Shown: one piece after another, positions 1 to 8,305 of the stretch
How the letters are laid out: the number at the start of each line of letters is the position of its first letter
Numbering within the stretch: the first letter of the stretch is position 1
Assembly (NCBI RefSeq): GCF_000502875.1
Contig: NZ_AYWX01000010.1
Location: 20,445 to 84,444, forward strand
Reading direction: 5' to 3'
DNA from: Mesorhizobium sp. L2C084A000
GTDB taxonomy: Bacteria > Pseudomonadota > Alphaproteobacteria > Rhizobiales > Rhizobiaceae
DNA length: 64,000 nucleotides
Position numbers and translations under genes: made by a program
Notes under the pieces: generated by a model
Seen by the model: only the letters and a program-made list of their open reading frames with translations
What the model was told of the DNA's origin: nothing
The model's database searches: none

Positions 1-1
1 G

Positions 2-970
2 GACCATGCCGCCTATATCGGCAACCGCATGGAAGGCGGCGAACATCAGAACAACCCGTTCTGGACGCCGACGCTGCACGCCGCCTGCTGGGGCACGCTC
101 GACGCCGCCAACCTTGCGGTCGAGCATCTGCAGAAGATCGGCAAGGCCGGCGCCCGCATCGGCATCGAGCCTGGCTTCCTGCCGTCGGACGCCTATACGC
201 TGATCCGCAAGGCGTTGCCGGATGCCAGGCTGATCGACGCGACCGACATGCTGGAGCGCATGCGCGCCATCAAGACCGATGCGGAACTGGAGAAGCTGCG
301 CACGGCCTCCGAACTGATCACCGATTCCATGCTGGCGACCATTGCCTGGGCGCGCGAAGGCACGACCAAGGGCGAGATGATCGAACAACTGCGGCGCGAG
401 GAAACCAATCGCGGCATTCATTTCGAATATTGCCTGCTGACGCTGGGCTCCAGCCACAACCGCGCCGCTTCACCGCAGGCGTGGAAAAAAGGCGAGGTGC
501 TGTCAATCGATTCCGGCGGCAATTATCACGGCTATATCGGCGACCTCTGCCGCATGGGCATCCTCGGCGAACCGGATGCCGAACTTAGAGATTTGCTGGC
601 CGAGGTCGAGACGGTGCAGCAGGCGGCCTTCTCCAAGGTCAAAGCGGGCACGCTGGGCGGCGACATGATTTCGCATGCCGAGGGCGTGCTGAAGGCTTCG
701 AAGGTCGCGCCCTACACGGATTTCTTCGCCCATGGCATGGGCCTGATCACACATGAGGCGCCGTTCCTGATGACCAACCACCCGGTGACCTATGAAGGCA
801 CCTATGCGGCCAAGCCGCTGGAAAGGAACATGGTGCTGTCGGTGGAGACAACCATGCTCCACCCGACGCGCGGCTTCATCAAGCTGGAGGACACGCTGGC
901 GGTCACCGACACCGGCTATGTGATGTTCGGTGATCGTGGCAGGGGATGGAACAGGGGTGGTGCGGCCTAG
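2..970 (+). CDS. M24-family metallopeptidase (Xaa-Pro aminopeptidase-like), 5' truncated
   Basis: The reading frame is open to the left edge, so the N-terminal part is missing. The first in-window ATG (position 29) is probably internal. Counting from that ATG, the five M24 metal ligands are visible: Asp161 (SIDSGG), Asp172 (GDLCRMG), His235 (FAHGMG), Glu273 (SVETTM) and Glu287 (IKLEDT). Enzymes of this fold hydrolyse N-terminal peptide bonds, often before proline, or act as creatinases. Which one applies cannot be read here. Family members are usually about 380-400 residues, so perhaps 70-90 are lost outside the window. The C-terminus is followed by a palindromic repeat, and no partner gene is visible. 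Confidence 0.85.
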   Translation, partial: DHAAYIGNRMEGGEHQNNPFWTPTLHAACWGTLDAANLAVEHLQKIGKAGARIGIEPGFLPSDAYTLIRKALPDARLIDATDMLERMRAIKTDAELEKLRTASELITDSMLATIAWAREGTTKGEMIEQLRREETNRGIHFEYCLLTLGSSHNRAASPQAWKKGEVLSIDSGGNYHGYIGDLCRMGILGEPDAELRDLLAEVETVQQAAFSKVKAGTLGGDMISHAEGVLKASKVAPYTDFFAHGMGLITHEAPFLMTNHPVTYEGTYAAKPLERNMVLSVETTMLHPTRGFIKLEDTLAVTDTGYVMFGDRGRGWNRGGAA

Positions 971-989
971 CTGGTACTGAAGGGCGCTG

Positions 990-1146
990 CCCCCTCACCC
1001 GGATTGCCATCCGAATTGGCGAAGAGCAATTCGGGGCAATCCGACCTCTCCCCGAGGGGAGAGGAGGGAGCCGGCGATGATGCTCGTCTCTTCTCCCCTC
1101 AGGGAGAAGGTGGTCGCGAAGCGGCCGGATGAAGGGGGCCTCCCAG
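990..1146. repeat. Rhizobial-type intergenic palindromic repeat
   Basis: Complementary C-rich and G-rich blocks (CCCCTCACCCGG near 991; CCGGATGAAGGGGG near 1127) flank internal palindromes, including CTCTCCCCGAGGGGAGAG near 1048. The pattern matches the mosaic palindromic elements that are common between rhizobial genes. It lies between two convergent genes and may also end transcription. Confidence 0.6.
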
Positions 1147-1169
1147 CAAACGCGGGAACGGAGGAAAGA

Positions 1170-1595
1170 TCACTGCCCCGCCGGAAGCAGCCTGAAGTCC
1201 GGTAATTCCCGCAAAACCAGTTCGGGCCCTGTCGGCGAATAGACGACGAAAAGCTGCATCGGCCCGTCGCCGGTGTTCAGCGTCGAATGAAAGCGGCTTT
1301 CCGGCACATAGATGGTGCAGCCGGGGCCGACTTTTGCGACCACCGGATTGCCCTTTTCGTCCTCAACCATCTGCTCGCCATGACCGGAGATGACGAAGAT
1401 GATTTCCTCGGCGCCCGGATGATTGTGGCGCGTGTGACCCTTGCCGGAAGGCAGGTCCACCACACCGCCGGAAAAGCGGGTCGCGCCATTCACTTCGGGC
1501 GCCACCGTCAGCGCCAATTTTCCCCAGTCGAAGCCGAGGGCGCTGACGTCCTTCGGGTAGACAAACATTTTGCTCTTGTCGGTCATCTCTCTCAT
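1170..1595 (-). CDS. Single-domain cupin protein
   Basis: This is a 141-residue one-domain cupin. Motif 1 is visible as His57-Asn-His59, Glu63/64 and Gly71. Motif 2 (PESRFHSTLN) follows near residue 110 with the third metal-binding His. The start overlaps the upstream stop as ATGA, and a second ATG nine bases later is equally possible. As the last gene of the trio with the UPF0261 and TIM-barrel genes, it probably acts on the same small molecule, but its reaction cannot be told from the sequence. It has no signal peptide, so it is cytoplasmic. Confidence 0.8.
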   Translation of the reverse strand: MREMTDKSKMFVYPKDVSALGFDWGKLALTVAPEVNGATRFSGGVVDLPSGKGHTRHNHPGAEEIIFVISGHGEQMVEDEKGNPVVAKVGPGCTIYVPESRFHSTLNTGDGPMQLFVVYSPTGPELVLRELPDFRLLPAGQ

Positions 1596-2455
1596 CCCTT
1601 CTTTTTCTTCGTGGTCTCCTGGCCACCAAGCGTCACCGATTTGAAATCAGCGGTCTGTCTGGCGATCGCAGCTTCCGCCGGCAGCCGTTCCATCGAGCTG
1701 GCGCCATAGAAGCCGTGCAGACCCTTGGCCTGGGAGAGGATGTAACGGGCGTCGTCGGGCATCGAAATCGGGCCGCCATGGCAAAGCAGGATGACATCCT
1801 TGCGCACCGAGCGCGCGGCATTGGCGATGGCGTCGATCTCCTGAACGCAGTCGTCGAGCGACTTGGCTGACGTGGCGCCGATCGAGCCGCCTGTCGTCAC
1901 ACCCATATGGGCGACGACGATGTCGGCGCCGGCTTTTGTCATGGCGCGGGCTTCGTCGGGGTTGAAGACATAGGGCGTGGTCAAGAGATCGAGCTTGTGC
2001 GCCGAGGCGATCATGTCGACCTCGAGGCCGAAGCCCATGCCGGTTTCCTCGAAGCTTTGCCGCATGCTTCCGTCGAACAGACCGATGGTGGGAAAGTTCT
2101 GCACGCCGGAAAAGCCCATGGTCTTCAGCTCGGCCAACAGCAGCGGCATGATGACGAACGGGTCGGTGCCGTTGACGCCGGCAAGCACAGGCGTGTGTCT
2201 GACCACCGGCAGCACCTCATAGGCCATTTCCTTGACGATCTCGTTGGCATTGCCATAGGCGAGCAGGCCGGCGGCCGAGCCGCGCCCGGCCATGCGGTAG
2301 CGGCCGGAATTGTAGATGATGATGAGGTCGATGCCGCCGGCTTCCTCGGCTTTCGCCGACAGGCCGGTGCCGGCGCCGCCACCGACGATCGGCACGCCCT
2401 TGTCGATCATTCCCCTGAATTTCTTCAATATGTCCTTGCGCGGTATGGCGGGCAT
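1592..2455 (-). CDS. TIM-barrel protein, PEP-hydrolase-like family
   Basis: This 287-residue soluble protein resembles the phosphoenolpyruvate-hydrolase-like TIM-barrel family (Pfam PEP_hydrolase). Its N-terminus has a glycine-rich strand (VGGGAGTGLSAK), followed by NSGRYRMAGRGS, and a C-terminal loop reads LCHGGPISMPDDARY. The family also forms the C-terminal half of the plant Tm-1 protein, whose N-terminal half matches the gene just upstream here. The gene lies 13 bases after that gene and overlaps the next one by four bases, so the three are surely one transcript. The substrate is unknown. Confidence 0.8.
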   Translation of the reverse strand: MPAIPRKDILKKFRGMIDKGVPIVGGGAGTGLSAKAEEAGGIDLIIIYNSGRYRMAGRGSAAGLLAYGNANEIVKEMAYEVLPVVRHTPVLAGVNGTDPFVIMPLLLAELKTMGFSGVQNFPTIGLFDGSMRQSFEETGMGFGLEVDMIASAHKLDLLTTPYVFNPDEARAMTKAGADIVVAHMGVTTGGSIGATSAKSLDDCVQEIDAIANAARSVRKDVILLCHGGPISMPDDARYILSQAKGLHGFYGASSMERLPAEAAIARQTADFKSVTLGGQETTKKKKG

Positions 2456-2468
2456 TTTTTGAGATCTC

Positions 2469-3665
2469 TCACTGTCTGGCGATGTCGAGGAAGGCTGATG
2501 TTGCAGCCTTTGCGAATTCGGGATCGTTGATGTGCAGCGGCAGGCGCGTCACGCGGCGCTTGCTGTTGGGCTTGATGGTGCGCTCGATGGCATCGAACAG
2601 AACGGCGTCGGCTTCCGGGTCGAAGAAGGCGCCGCCTTCGATGTCGAGCGCCGAGACGCCTTTTTCCGGAATGAGAAAATGCACCGGCCCCCCGCAGCGG
2701 GCGAGCCTGGTGCCGATCCACTCGCCGATCGCGCGGCATTCGTCCGCCGTGGTGCGCATCAGCGTGACATTGGGATTGTGTTCGTAGAACAGCCGATCGC
2801 GATAGTGCTCCGGAATGGTCGAAGGGGCCCAGAAGTTCACCACGTCGAGCGCGCCGACGGAGCCGACAAAGGGCAGCCCCGTACGAACTATGGCGCCGAA
2901 ACGATCGTCAGTCGCCGGCAGCACGCCGCCGAACAGCAGATCGCAGACTTCGGTCGTGGTGATGTCGACGATACCGGACAGCAAGCCGCTGTCGGCCAGC
3001 TTTTCCATGCTGCGGCCGCCGGTGCCGGTGGCGTGGAAGACCATGCAGTCATATCTGGAACGGAGCTGGTCGGCGATGGCGGTCACGCAAGGCGTTGTGA
3101 CGCCGAACATGGTGAGGCCGATCGATGGTTTGCCGTCGGGTGGCGGCGCCGGCTTGGTTGCCATGCCTACGATCGCCTGGGCGGCATTGTGCAGCACGAC
3201 ACGGGAGATCCGGTTCAGTCCGGCCATGTCGGTCACCGCCGGCATCATGATGATGTCGGAGACATCGACATAGGGAGCGGTATCGCCGGAGGCGAGCGTC
3301 GAGACCATGATCTTGGGCAAGCCGAGCGGCAGGGCGCGCATGCCCGATGTGACGATCGATGTGCCGCCACCGCCGCCGATGCCGATCATGGCTGCGATGT
3401 CGTTGCGCGATTGGGCAAAGCGGGCGAAGGCGATGCCCATCGCGGCGACCGCGGCGCCACGGTCATTGCCGCCGAGCACGGCGTCACGGCCGCCGGGATG
3501 ATGGTCGGCGATTTCCCTCGCGCCGATATCGACGGGGATGGTTGCGTCGCGCGTTCCGACATCGACACGGCAAACGATGGCGCCCGCAGCAGTGATCGCA
3601 TCGGCCAGGAAGGCGAGCTCCTCGCCCTTCGTGTCCGCGGTACCCACCACATAAATACGCTTCAT
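2469..3665 (-). CDS. UPF0261 / Tm-1-like ATP-binding protein
   Basis: The 398-residue protein starts MKRIYVVGTADTKGEELAF, typical of UPF0261 (Tm-1-like ATP-binding domain). Other family-like stretches are IGGGGGTSIVTSGMRALP, MFGVTTPC and FHATGTGGRSMEKL, all plausible nucleotide or phosphate loops. A longer in-frame extension exists upstream, but the ATG at 3665 has a GGGGGAG ribosome site at good distance and matches the family start. In plants the same domain is fused in front of the TIM-barrel domain encoded by the next gene. The enzymatic role of this bacterial pair is unknown to me. The gene is divergent from a TetR regulator that probably controls it. Confidence 0.85.
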   Translation of the reverse strand: MKRIYVVGTADTKGEELAFLADAITAAGAIVCRVDVGTRDATIPVDIGAREIADHHPGGRDAVLGGNDRGAAVAAMGIAFARFAQSRNDIAAMIGIGGGGGTSIVTSGMRALPLGLPKIMVSTLASGDTAPYVDVSDIIMMPAVTDMAGLNRISRVVLHNAAQAIVGMATKPAPPPDGKPSIGLTMFGVTTPCVTAIADQLRSRYDCMVFHATGTGGRSMEKLADSGLLSGIVDITTTEVCDLLFGGVLPATDDRFGAIVRTGLPFVGSVGALDVVNFWAPSTIPEHYRDRLFYEHNPNVTLMRTTADECRAIGEWIGTRLARCGGPVHFLIPEKGVSALDIEGGAFFDPEADAVLFDAIERTIKPNSKRRVTRLPLHINDPEFAKAATSAFLDIARQ

Positions 3666-3777
3666 TTGCGCTCCCCCGATCCTGGCAGGCGCGATGCCGC
3701 CCCCATTGCTCATTGCCCGGGCCACTCGACGATGCGGACACCATTGCAAATTTTTGAGACGCGCGTATCGTATTGGC

Positions 3778-4473
3778 ATGAATGTCTCACGTCAACAATC
3801 CGCTGCGAGCGACGACGCTGAACGGGCAACCGGCCCGGTGCCCGAACGTGGTCCGCGCGCGCGGACCAAACGGCTGATGCTGGAGACGGCAACAAGGCTG
3901 ATGCAGGCGGGCGTCACGCCCTCGGTCAGCGAGGTCGCCGAGGCGGCCGAGGTTTCCCGTGCCACCGCCTATCGTTACTTCCCGAGCCAGTCGGCACTGG
4001 TGCAGGCCGTCGTCGACAAGGGGCTGGGGCCAATCCTCACCTGGCAATCGACCTCCGCCGATGCCGAGCGCCGGGTCGCGGAGCTGTTCGATACGGCCAT
4101 GCCGCGCATCGAGGCCTTCGAGGCCACGTTCAAGGCAGCACTGAAGCTGTCGCTCGATCAATGGGCGCGGCGTCAGGCCGGCACGCTGGGCGGCGAGCCC
4201 GCCTTTACGCGCGGCCACCGCATCGACTTGCTGAAAGATGCGATCGCGCCGCTCGAGGGCCGTTTGCCGCCGCGCGACTTCAAGCGGCTGGCGCAGGCGC
4301 TGTCGCTGATCTTCGGCGTCGAGGTGCTGATTGTGCTCAAGGATATCTGGGGACTGGACAGCCGCCGGACGAGGGCGGTCGCACAGTGGGCAGCCGGGGC
4401 GCTGGTGCGTGCGGCAGTCGCGGAATCGGTCGATGAAGGAGGCAGCCCCGATCCGAAGGCAGTCATGAAATAG
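3778..4473 (+). CDS. TetR-family transcriptional regulator
   Basis: The 231-residue product has a TetR helix-turn-helix at about residues 50-70 (SVSEVAEAAEVSRATAYRYF), followed by a helical ligand-binding region. An in-frame upstream extension is possible but has no domain content. The ATG at 3778 leaves a 112-base divergent region shared with the UPF0261 operon, which is its likely target. The ligand cannot be predicted. A palindromic operator for another regulator lies six bases after its stop codon. Confidence 0.85.
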   Translation: MNVSRQQSAASDDAERATGPVPERGPRARTKRLMLETATRLMQAGVTPSVSEVAEAAEVSRATAYRYFPSQSALVQAVVDKGLGPILTWQSTSADAERRVAELFDTAMPRIEAFEATFKAALKLSLDQWARRQAGTLGGEPAFTRGHRIDLLKDAIAPLEGRLPPRDFKRLAQALSLIFGVEVLIVLKDIWGLDSRRTRAVAQWAAGALVRAAVAESVDEGGSPDPKAVMK

Positions 4474-4478
4474 AGCCT

Positions 4479-4495
4479 ATCTGGTTCGACCAGAT
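4479..4495. promoter_or_regulatory. GntR/FCD-type operator O1
   Basis: ATCTGGTTCGACCAGAT is a perfect inverted repeat with 7-base arms. The core TGGTTCGACCA recurs exactly at 20907-20917. TGGT-N3-ACCA is the usual operator shape for FadR/FCD-type GntR regulators, and such a regulator is encoded at 17965-18687. Confidence 0.65.
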
Positions 4496-4638
4496 TGGCA
4501 TGCACGCTACTGATCTTAGCCGTTGAGTGGGGTGTCGGACAATACCCAATCATATCACTGAGTAGGAAAATCTTGGTAAAACAGGCAGATAAAGCCGGAA
4601 TCCGATGGCAATGACCACGTCAAGCTGTCAAGAAAGGG

Positions 4639-4668
4639 CTTGACGTGCATGCAAAATTGGTAATACCA
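4639..4668 (+). promoter_or_regulatory. Promoter with overlapping operator O2 for the sugar ABC operon
   Basis: CTTGAC (4639-4644) and TAATAC (4661-4666) are spaced by 16 bases. The palindrome TGGTAATACCA (4658-4668) covers the -10 box, so a bound repressor would block polymerase. The same core TGGTAATACCA sits on the -10 box of the promoter at 21067. The leader to the ATG at 4834 is about 160 bases. The rest of the gap (4474-4833) shows nothing else I can name. Confidence 0.6.
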
Positions 4669-4833
4669 GATTGGATCAGAAAAGCGGATCGAAAGTGAGG
4701 GCTGCGATCCATTTTCCGGCAGGGGCGAGGAGGCTCGAAACCGGGAAGGTGCGATCACGGGAGGAACTACCAGGGCCGGCCCCGTTGCCGGCTCGCACGA
4801 TAAGGTAGAACGCGCACAAGGGAGGAAATCATT

Positions 4834-6150
4834 ATGCGCAAGTTAGTGACCAGCGCACTTGCTGGTATCGGCTTAACGCTTGCCTGCGGAACGTCCGTTT
4901 ACGCGCAGGACAAAGAACTCACCATATTCTGGGCGGAATGGGATCCGGCGAACTATTTGCAGGAACTCGTCAACCTCTACGAGGCCGAGACCGGCGTGAA
5001 GGTCACGGTCGAAACCACACCTTGGTCCGACTTCCAGACCAAGGCATTCACCGAGTTCAACGCCAAGGGCAGCGCCTACGACATGGTGGTCGGCGACTCG
5101 CAGTGGATCGGTGCCGCATCCGAGGCGGGCCACTATGTCGACCTTACCGACTTCTTCAACAAGCATAATTTGAAGGAGGTGATGGCGCCGGCGACTGTCA
5201 AGTACTACGCCGAATATCCGTCGGCCTCCGGCAAGTACTGGTCGATCCCGGCCGAGGGTGACGCAGTCGGCTGGTCCTACCGTAAGGACTGGTTCGAGGA
5301 CCCCAAGGAAATGGAAGCGTTCAAGGCCAAGTATGGCTACGATCTCGGCGTGCCGAAGGATTTCAAGGCGCTGCGCGACATTGCCGAATTCTTCCACCGT
5401 CCCGACCAGAAGCGCTACGGCGTCGCCATCTACACCGACAATTCATATGATGCCCTGGTTATGGGCGTCGAGAACGCCATCTTCTCCTACGGCGGCGAAC
5501 TTGGCGACTATGCCACTTACAAGGTCGACGGGATCATCAACTCCGATCAGAACGTCAAGGCGCTCGAGGTCTACAAGGAACTCTATTCCTTCACACCTCC
5601 TGGTTGGGCCAAGAGCTTCTTCATCGAGGACAACCAGGCGATCACCGAGAATCTGGCTGCGATGAGCATGAACTACTTCGCCTTCTTCCCGGCGCTCATC
5701 AACGAAGCCTCGAACCCGAATGCCAAGAACACAGGCTTCTTCGCCAACCCGGCCGGCCCGAACGGCGACCAGTTCGCCGCGCTCGGCGGCCAGGGCATCT
5801 CCGTCATCTCCTATTCCAACAACAAGGAAGAGGCGATGAAGTTCCTGGAATGGTTCATCAAAGACGAGACGCAGAAGAAGTGGGCGGAACTCGGCGGTTA
5901 CACGGCAAGTGCCAAGGTGCTCGAGTCGCCTGAATTCCAGAACGCCACGCCTTACAACAAGGCTTTCTACGAAACCATGTTCAAGGTGAAGGACTTCTGG
6001 GCGACGCCGGAATATGCCGAGCTGCTCATCGCGATGAACCAACGCGTCTATCCGTACATCACCGGCAATCAGGGCACGGCCAAGGAAGTGCTCGATTCGC
6101 TCGCCGCGGACTGGAACGCGACGTTCAAGAAGTACAACCGCGTGAAGTAA
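4834..6150 (+). CDS. Sugar ABC transporter substrate-binding protein (family 1)
   Basis: The 438-residue precursor has a signal peptide of about 24 residues (cut after VYA), then a MalE-like periplasmic binding protein (KELTIFWAEWDPANYLQELV, YDMVVGDSQWIG). AGGGAGGAAATCATT precedes the ATG. It delivers an unidentified sugar, polyol or glycoside to the permeases encoded next. A strong stem-loop (6166-6191) follows the stop and may raise the yield of this protein over the membrane parts. The upstream operators tie it to the catabolic cluster at 17-24.5 kb. Confidence 0.9.
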   Translation: MRKLVTSALAGIGLTLACGTSVYAQDKELTIFWAEWDPANYLQELVNLYEAETGVKVTVETTPWSDFQTKAFTEFNAKGSAYDMVVGDSQWIGAASEAGHYVDLTDFFNKHNLKEVMAPATVKYYAEYPSASGKYWSIPAEGDAVGWSYRKDWFEDPKEMEAFKAKYGYDLGVPKDFKALRDIAEFFHRPDQKRYGVAIYTDNSYDALVMGVENAIFSYGGELGDYATYKVDGIINSDQNVKALEVYKELYSFTPPGWAKSFFIEDNQAITENLAAMSMNYFAFFPALINEASNPNAKNTGFFANPAGPNGDQFAALGGQGISVISYSNNKEEAMKFLEWFIKDETQKKWAELGGYTASAKVLESPEFQNATPYNKAFYETMFKVKDFWATPEYAELLIAMNQRVYPYITGNQGTAKEVLDSLAADWNATFKKYNRVK

Positions 6151-6165
6151 GCGGTACTAACGCTC

Positions 6166-6200
6166 GGAAGGGGTGGGAGCCCACCCCTTCCGTTTTCTTT
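6166..6200 (+). terminator. Intra-operon stem-loop after the binding-protein gene
   Basis: GGAAGGGGTGGG and CCCACCCCTTCC pair almost without a loop and are followed by a T-rich run (GTTTTCTTTTC). It looks like a leaky intrinsic terminator or a 3'-end stabiliser, because the permease genes continue just downstream. Confidence 0.7.
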
Positions 6201-6220
6201 TCTCAAGGAAGGAACTGGCC

Positions 6221-7126
6221 TTGGCCACTGCAGTCATGACCACGCTGGATCCCAACTCGCGCTCCGCCACCCGCGGCATGAGCGATCTCACGATCCGAAA
6301 TCTCTTCATCATTCCGACGATCGTTTTCCTGATCGTCTTCAACATCTTTCCACTGCTCTATTCGCTCGGCTATTCGTTCACCGACTTTCGCGCGTCGAGC
6401 CCGGCGGCGGCCAATTTCGTCGGACTGCAGAATTACCGCGAACTGCTCAACGACCCGTTCATCTGGTCGAATTTCGCCATCACCGCCAAATATGTCATCG
6501 TCTCCGTGGTCGGTCAGGTCATCGTCGGCTTTGGCGTGGCGTTGCTGCTCAACCGCGATATCCCGCTGAAGGGCCTGCTGACGACACTGCTGTTGTTGCC
6601 GATGATGCTGTCGATGGCCGTCGTCGGTCTGTTCTGGAAACTGCTCTATGATCCGTCATGGGGTGTCATCAACTATGCACTCGGCCTCGGCAATTTCGAG
6701 TGGCTGTCCAACCCTGACATGGCGCTCTACGCGGTTGCCATCACCGACATCTGGATGTGGTCGCCCTTCGTCATGCTGCTGTCGCTTGCCGGCCTGTCGG
6801 CAGTGCCGAAGCACCTCTACGAGGCGGCGGCGATCGACCGCGCCGGCTCGTTCTATACCTTCTTTCGCATTACGCTGCCGCTGGTCGCGCCGATTCTGAT
6901 GATCGCGATCATCTTCCGCACCATGGAGGCGTTCAAGACCTTCGATCTCGCCTACATCCTGACGAGCCAGCCAACCACCGAGGTGATCTCGATCCGGCTC
7001 TACAAGATGGCGTTCCAGGAATGGCAGACCGGGCGCTCCTGCGCGCTTGCCTACATCGTGCTGATCATGGTGCTGGCTATCACCAACATCTACGTCAAAT
7101 ACCTCAACAAGGTGAAGGAGCGCTGA
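6221..7126 (+). CDS. Sugar ABC transporter permease (MalF type)
   Basis: About six membrane segments and the cytoplasmic EAA loop (EAAAIDRAGSFYTFFRITLP) identify an ABC sugar permease of 301 residues. I chose the TTG start at 6221 because AAGGAAGGA lies seven bases upstream; the ATG at 6236 is a fallback. It pairs with the next permease to form the channel, and both contact the two ATPases encoded downstream. Nothing in the sequence names the sugar. Confidence 0.88.
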   Translation: MATAVMTTLDPNSRSATRGMSDLTIRNLFIIPTIVFLIVFNIFPLLYSLGYSFTDFRASSPAAANFVGLQNYRELLNDPFIWSNFAITAKYVIVSVVGQVIVGFGVALLLNRDIPLKGLLTTLLLLPMMLSMAVVGLFWKLLYDPSWGVINYALGLGNFEWLSNPDMALYAVAITDIWMWSPFVMLLSLAGLSAVPKHLYEAAAIDRAGSFYTFFRITLPLVAPILMIAIIFRTMEAFKTFDLAYILTSQPTTEVISIRLYKMAFQEWQTGRSCALAYIVLIMVLAITNIYVKYLNKVKER

Positions 7127-7127
7127 G

Positions 7128-8087
7128 ATGGCCGCCGTCCGCACTTCTTCCGAAATCGGCTTCAATCGCGTCGCCATCGTCGCTGTGCTGCTGGTGACGA
7201 TCATCTTCCTGGCGCCGATCTACTGGATCGCCTCGACGGCGTTCAAGCCGCGCAACCTCGCCACCACGATCCCGCCGACGGTGGTGTTCCAGCCGGAGAT
7301 ATCGCCCTTCGTCAAGCTGTTCACCAAGCGCTCGCAACTGCGCAGCGCGCCGACGCCGGAAGAGTATGCGGCAGCGCCCTGGTGGGAGCGCGTCGTCTTC
7401 GACGGCGGTGAAAAGATCGTGCGCGACGGCAAGGGCCAGGTTCAATGGTCCGGCTATCCGAGTCGCTTCATGAACTCGCTGATCATCGCCATCACCTCCA
7501 CGGTGCTGGCGGTCGGCATGGGCACCTTCACCGCCTATGGCTTTTCGCGCTTCAAGGTGAAGGGGGAGGCTGACCTGCTCTTCTTCATCCTGTCGACACG
7601 CATGCTCCCGCCGGTGGTGGTGGCGATCCCGATGTTCCTGATGTACCGGGCGGTCGGCCTCAACGACACGCATGTGGGCCTGATCATCCTCTACACCGCC
7701 TTCAACCTGTCCTTCTCCGTGTGGCTGATGAAGGGTTTCATGGATGAGATACCGAAAGAGTATGAAGAGGCGGCCCTGGTCGACGGTTACACGCGCATGG
7801 AGGCCTTCTTCAAGATCGTGCTGCCCGAGGCGGCCACCGGCATCGCCGCCACCGCGGTGTTCTGCTTCATCACCGCGTGGAACGAATATGCCTTCGCACT
7901 GATCATGACCAACCGCCGCGCCCAGACCGCACCGCCCTTCATCCCGAGCCAGGTCGGCTCGGGCCTGCCGGACTGGACGGTGATCGCCTCCGGAACCTTC
8001 CTGTTCCTGCTGCCGGTCGCCATCTTCACCTTCCTGCTCCGCAACCATCTGCTGCGCGGCATGTCCTTCGGAGCGATTCGCAAATGA
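7128..8087 (+). CDS. Sugar ABC transporter permease (MalG type)
   Basis: The 319-residue second permease has a first membrane segment near residues 15-38 and a soluble stretch of about 70 residues before the other helices. Its EAA loop is EEAALVDGYTRMEAFFKIVLP, and the C-terminus (LLRGMSFGAIRK) is typical of the MalG group. It starts two bases after the stop of the previous gene and overlaps the next gene by four bases (ATGA), so translation is probably coupled. Confidence 0.88.
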   Translation: MAAVRTSSEIGFNRVAIVAVLLVTIIFLAPIYWIASTAFKPRNLATTIPPTVVFQPEISPFVKLFTKRSQLRSAPTPEEYAAAPWWERVVFDGGEKIVRDGKGQVQWSGYPSRFMNSLIIAITSTVLAVGMGTFTAYGFSRFKVKGEADLLFFILSTRMLPPVVVAIPMFLMYRAVGLNDTHVGLIILYTAFNLSFSVWLMKGFMDEIPKEYEEAALVDGYTRMEAFFKIVLPEAATGIAATAVFCFITAWNEYAFALIMTNRRAQTAPPFIPSQVGSGLPDWTVIASGTFLFLLPVAIFTFLLRNHLLRGMSFGAIRK

Positions 8088-8305
8088 GCTTTCGTGCCAT
8101 CAACCAGAAATATCTGGAGCCCAGTTCGCAGGTGCTGATGGTGCTCGGCATCATAGCACTCTGCCAGCCCTGGAACCTGTTGTTGCACACATATGGCCTG
8201 ACCATCATCCTGATCGGACTTGTCGGCTTCAACGTAACCTCCAAGATCGCGCCTGAGGAAAAGGCCGGCACCGGCCAGGTGCGCAATCCGGGAGCACAGC
8301 ATTGA
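8084..8305 (+). CDS. Small two-helix membrane protein of the transporter operon
   Basis: This 73-residue gene starts at an ATGA overlap with the permease and ends at a TTGA overlap with the first ATPase, so it is embedded in the operon. Two hydrophobic helices (about residues 17-33 and 38-54) are followed by a polar tail. I do not recognise the family. The rhizobial glycerol (Glp) transporter operon, which also has two permeases and two ATPases, carries a small membrane protein as well, so it may be an accessory subunit of this transporter class. That role is inference. Confidence 0.75.
   Translation: MSFRAINQKYLEPSSQVLMVLGIIALCQPWNLLLHTYGLTIILIGLVGFNVTSKIAPEEKAGTGQVRNPGAQH

Noticed and set aside
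2532..3821. 429-codon plus-strand frame
   Set aside because: It is opposite the UPF0261 gene; its composition is His/Gln/Asp-rich and no family is recognised.
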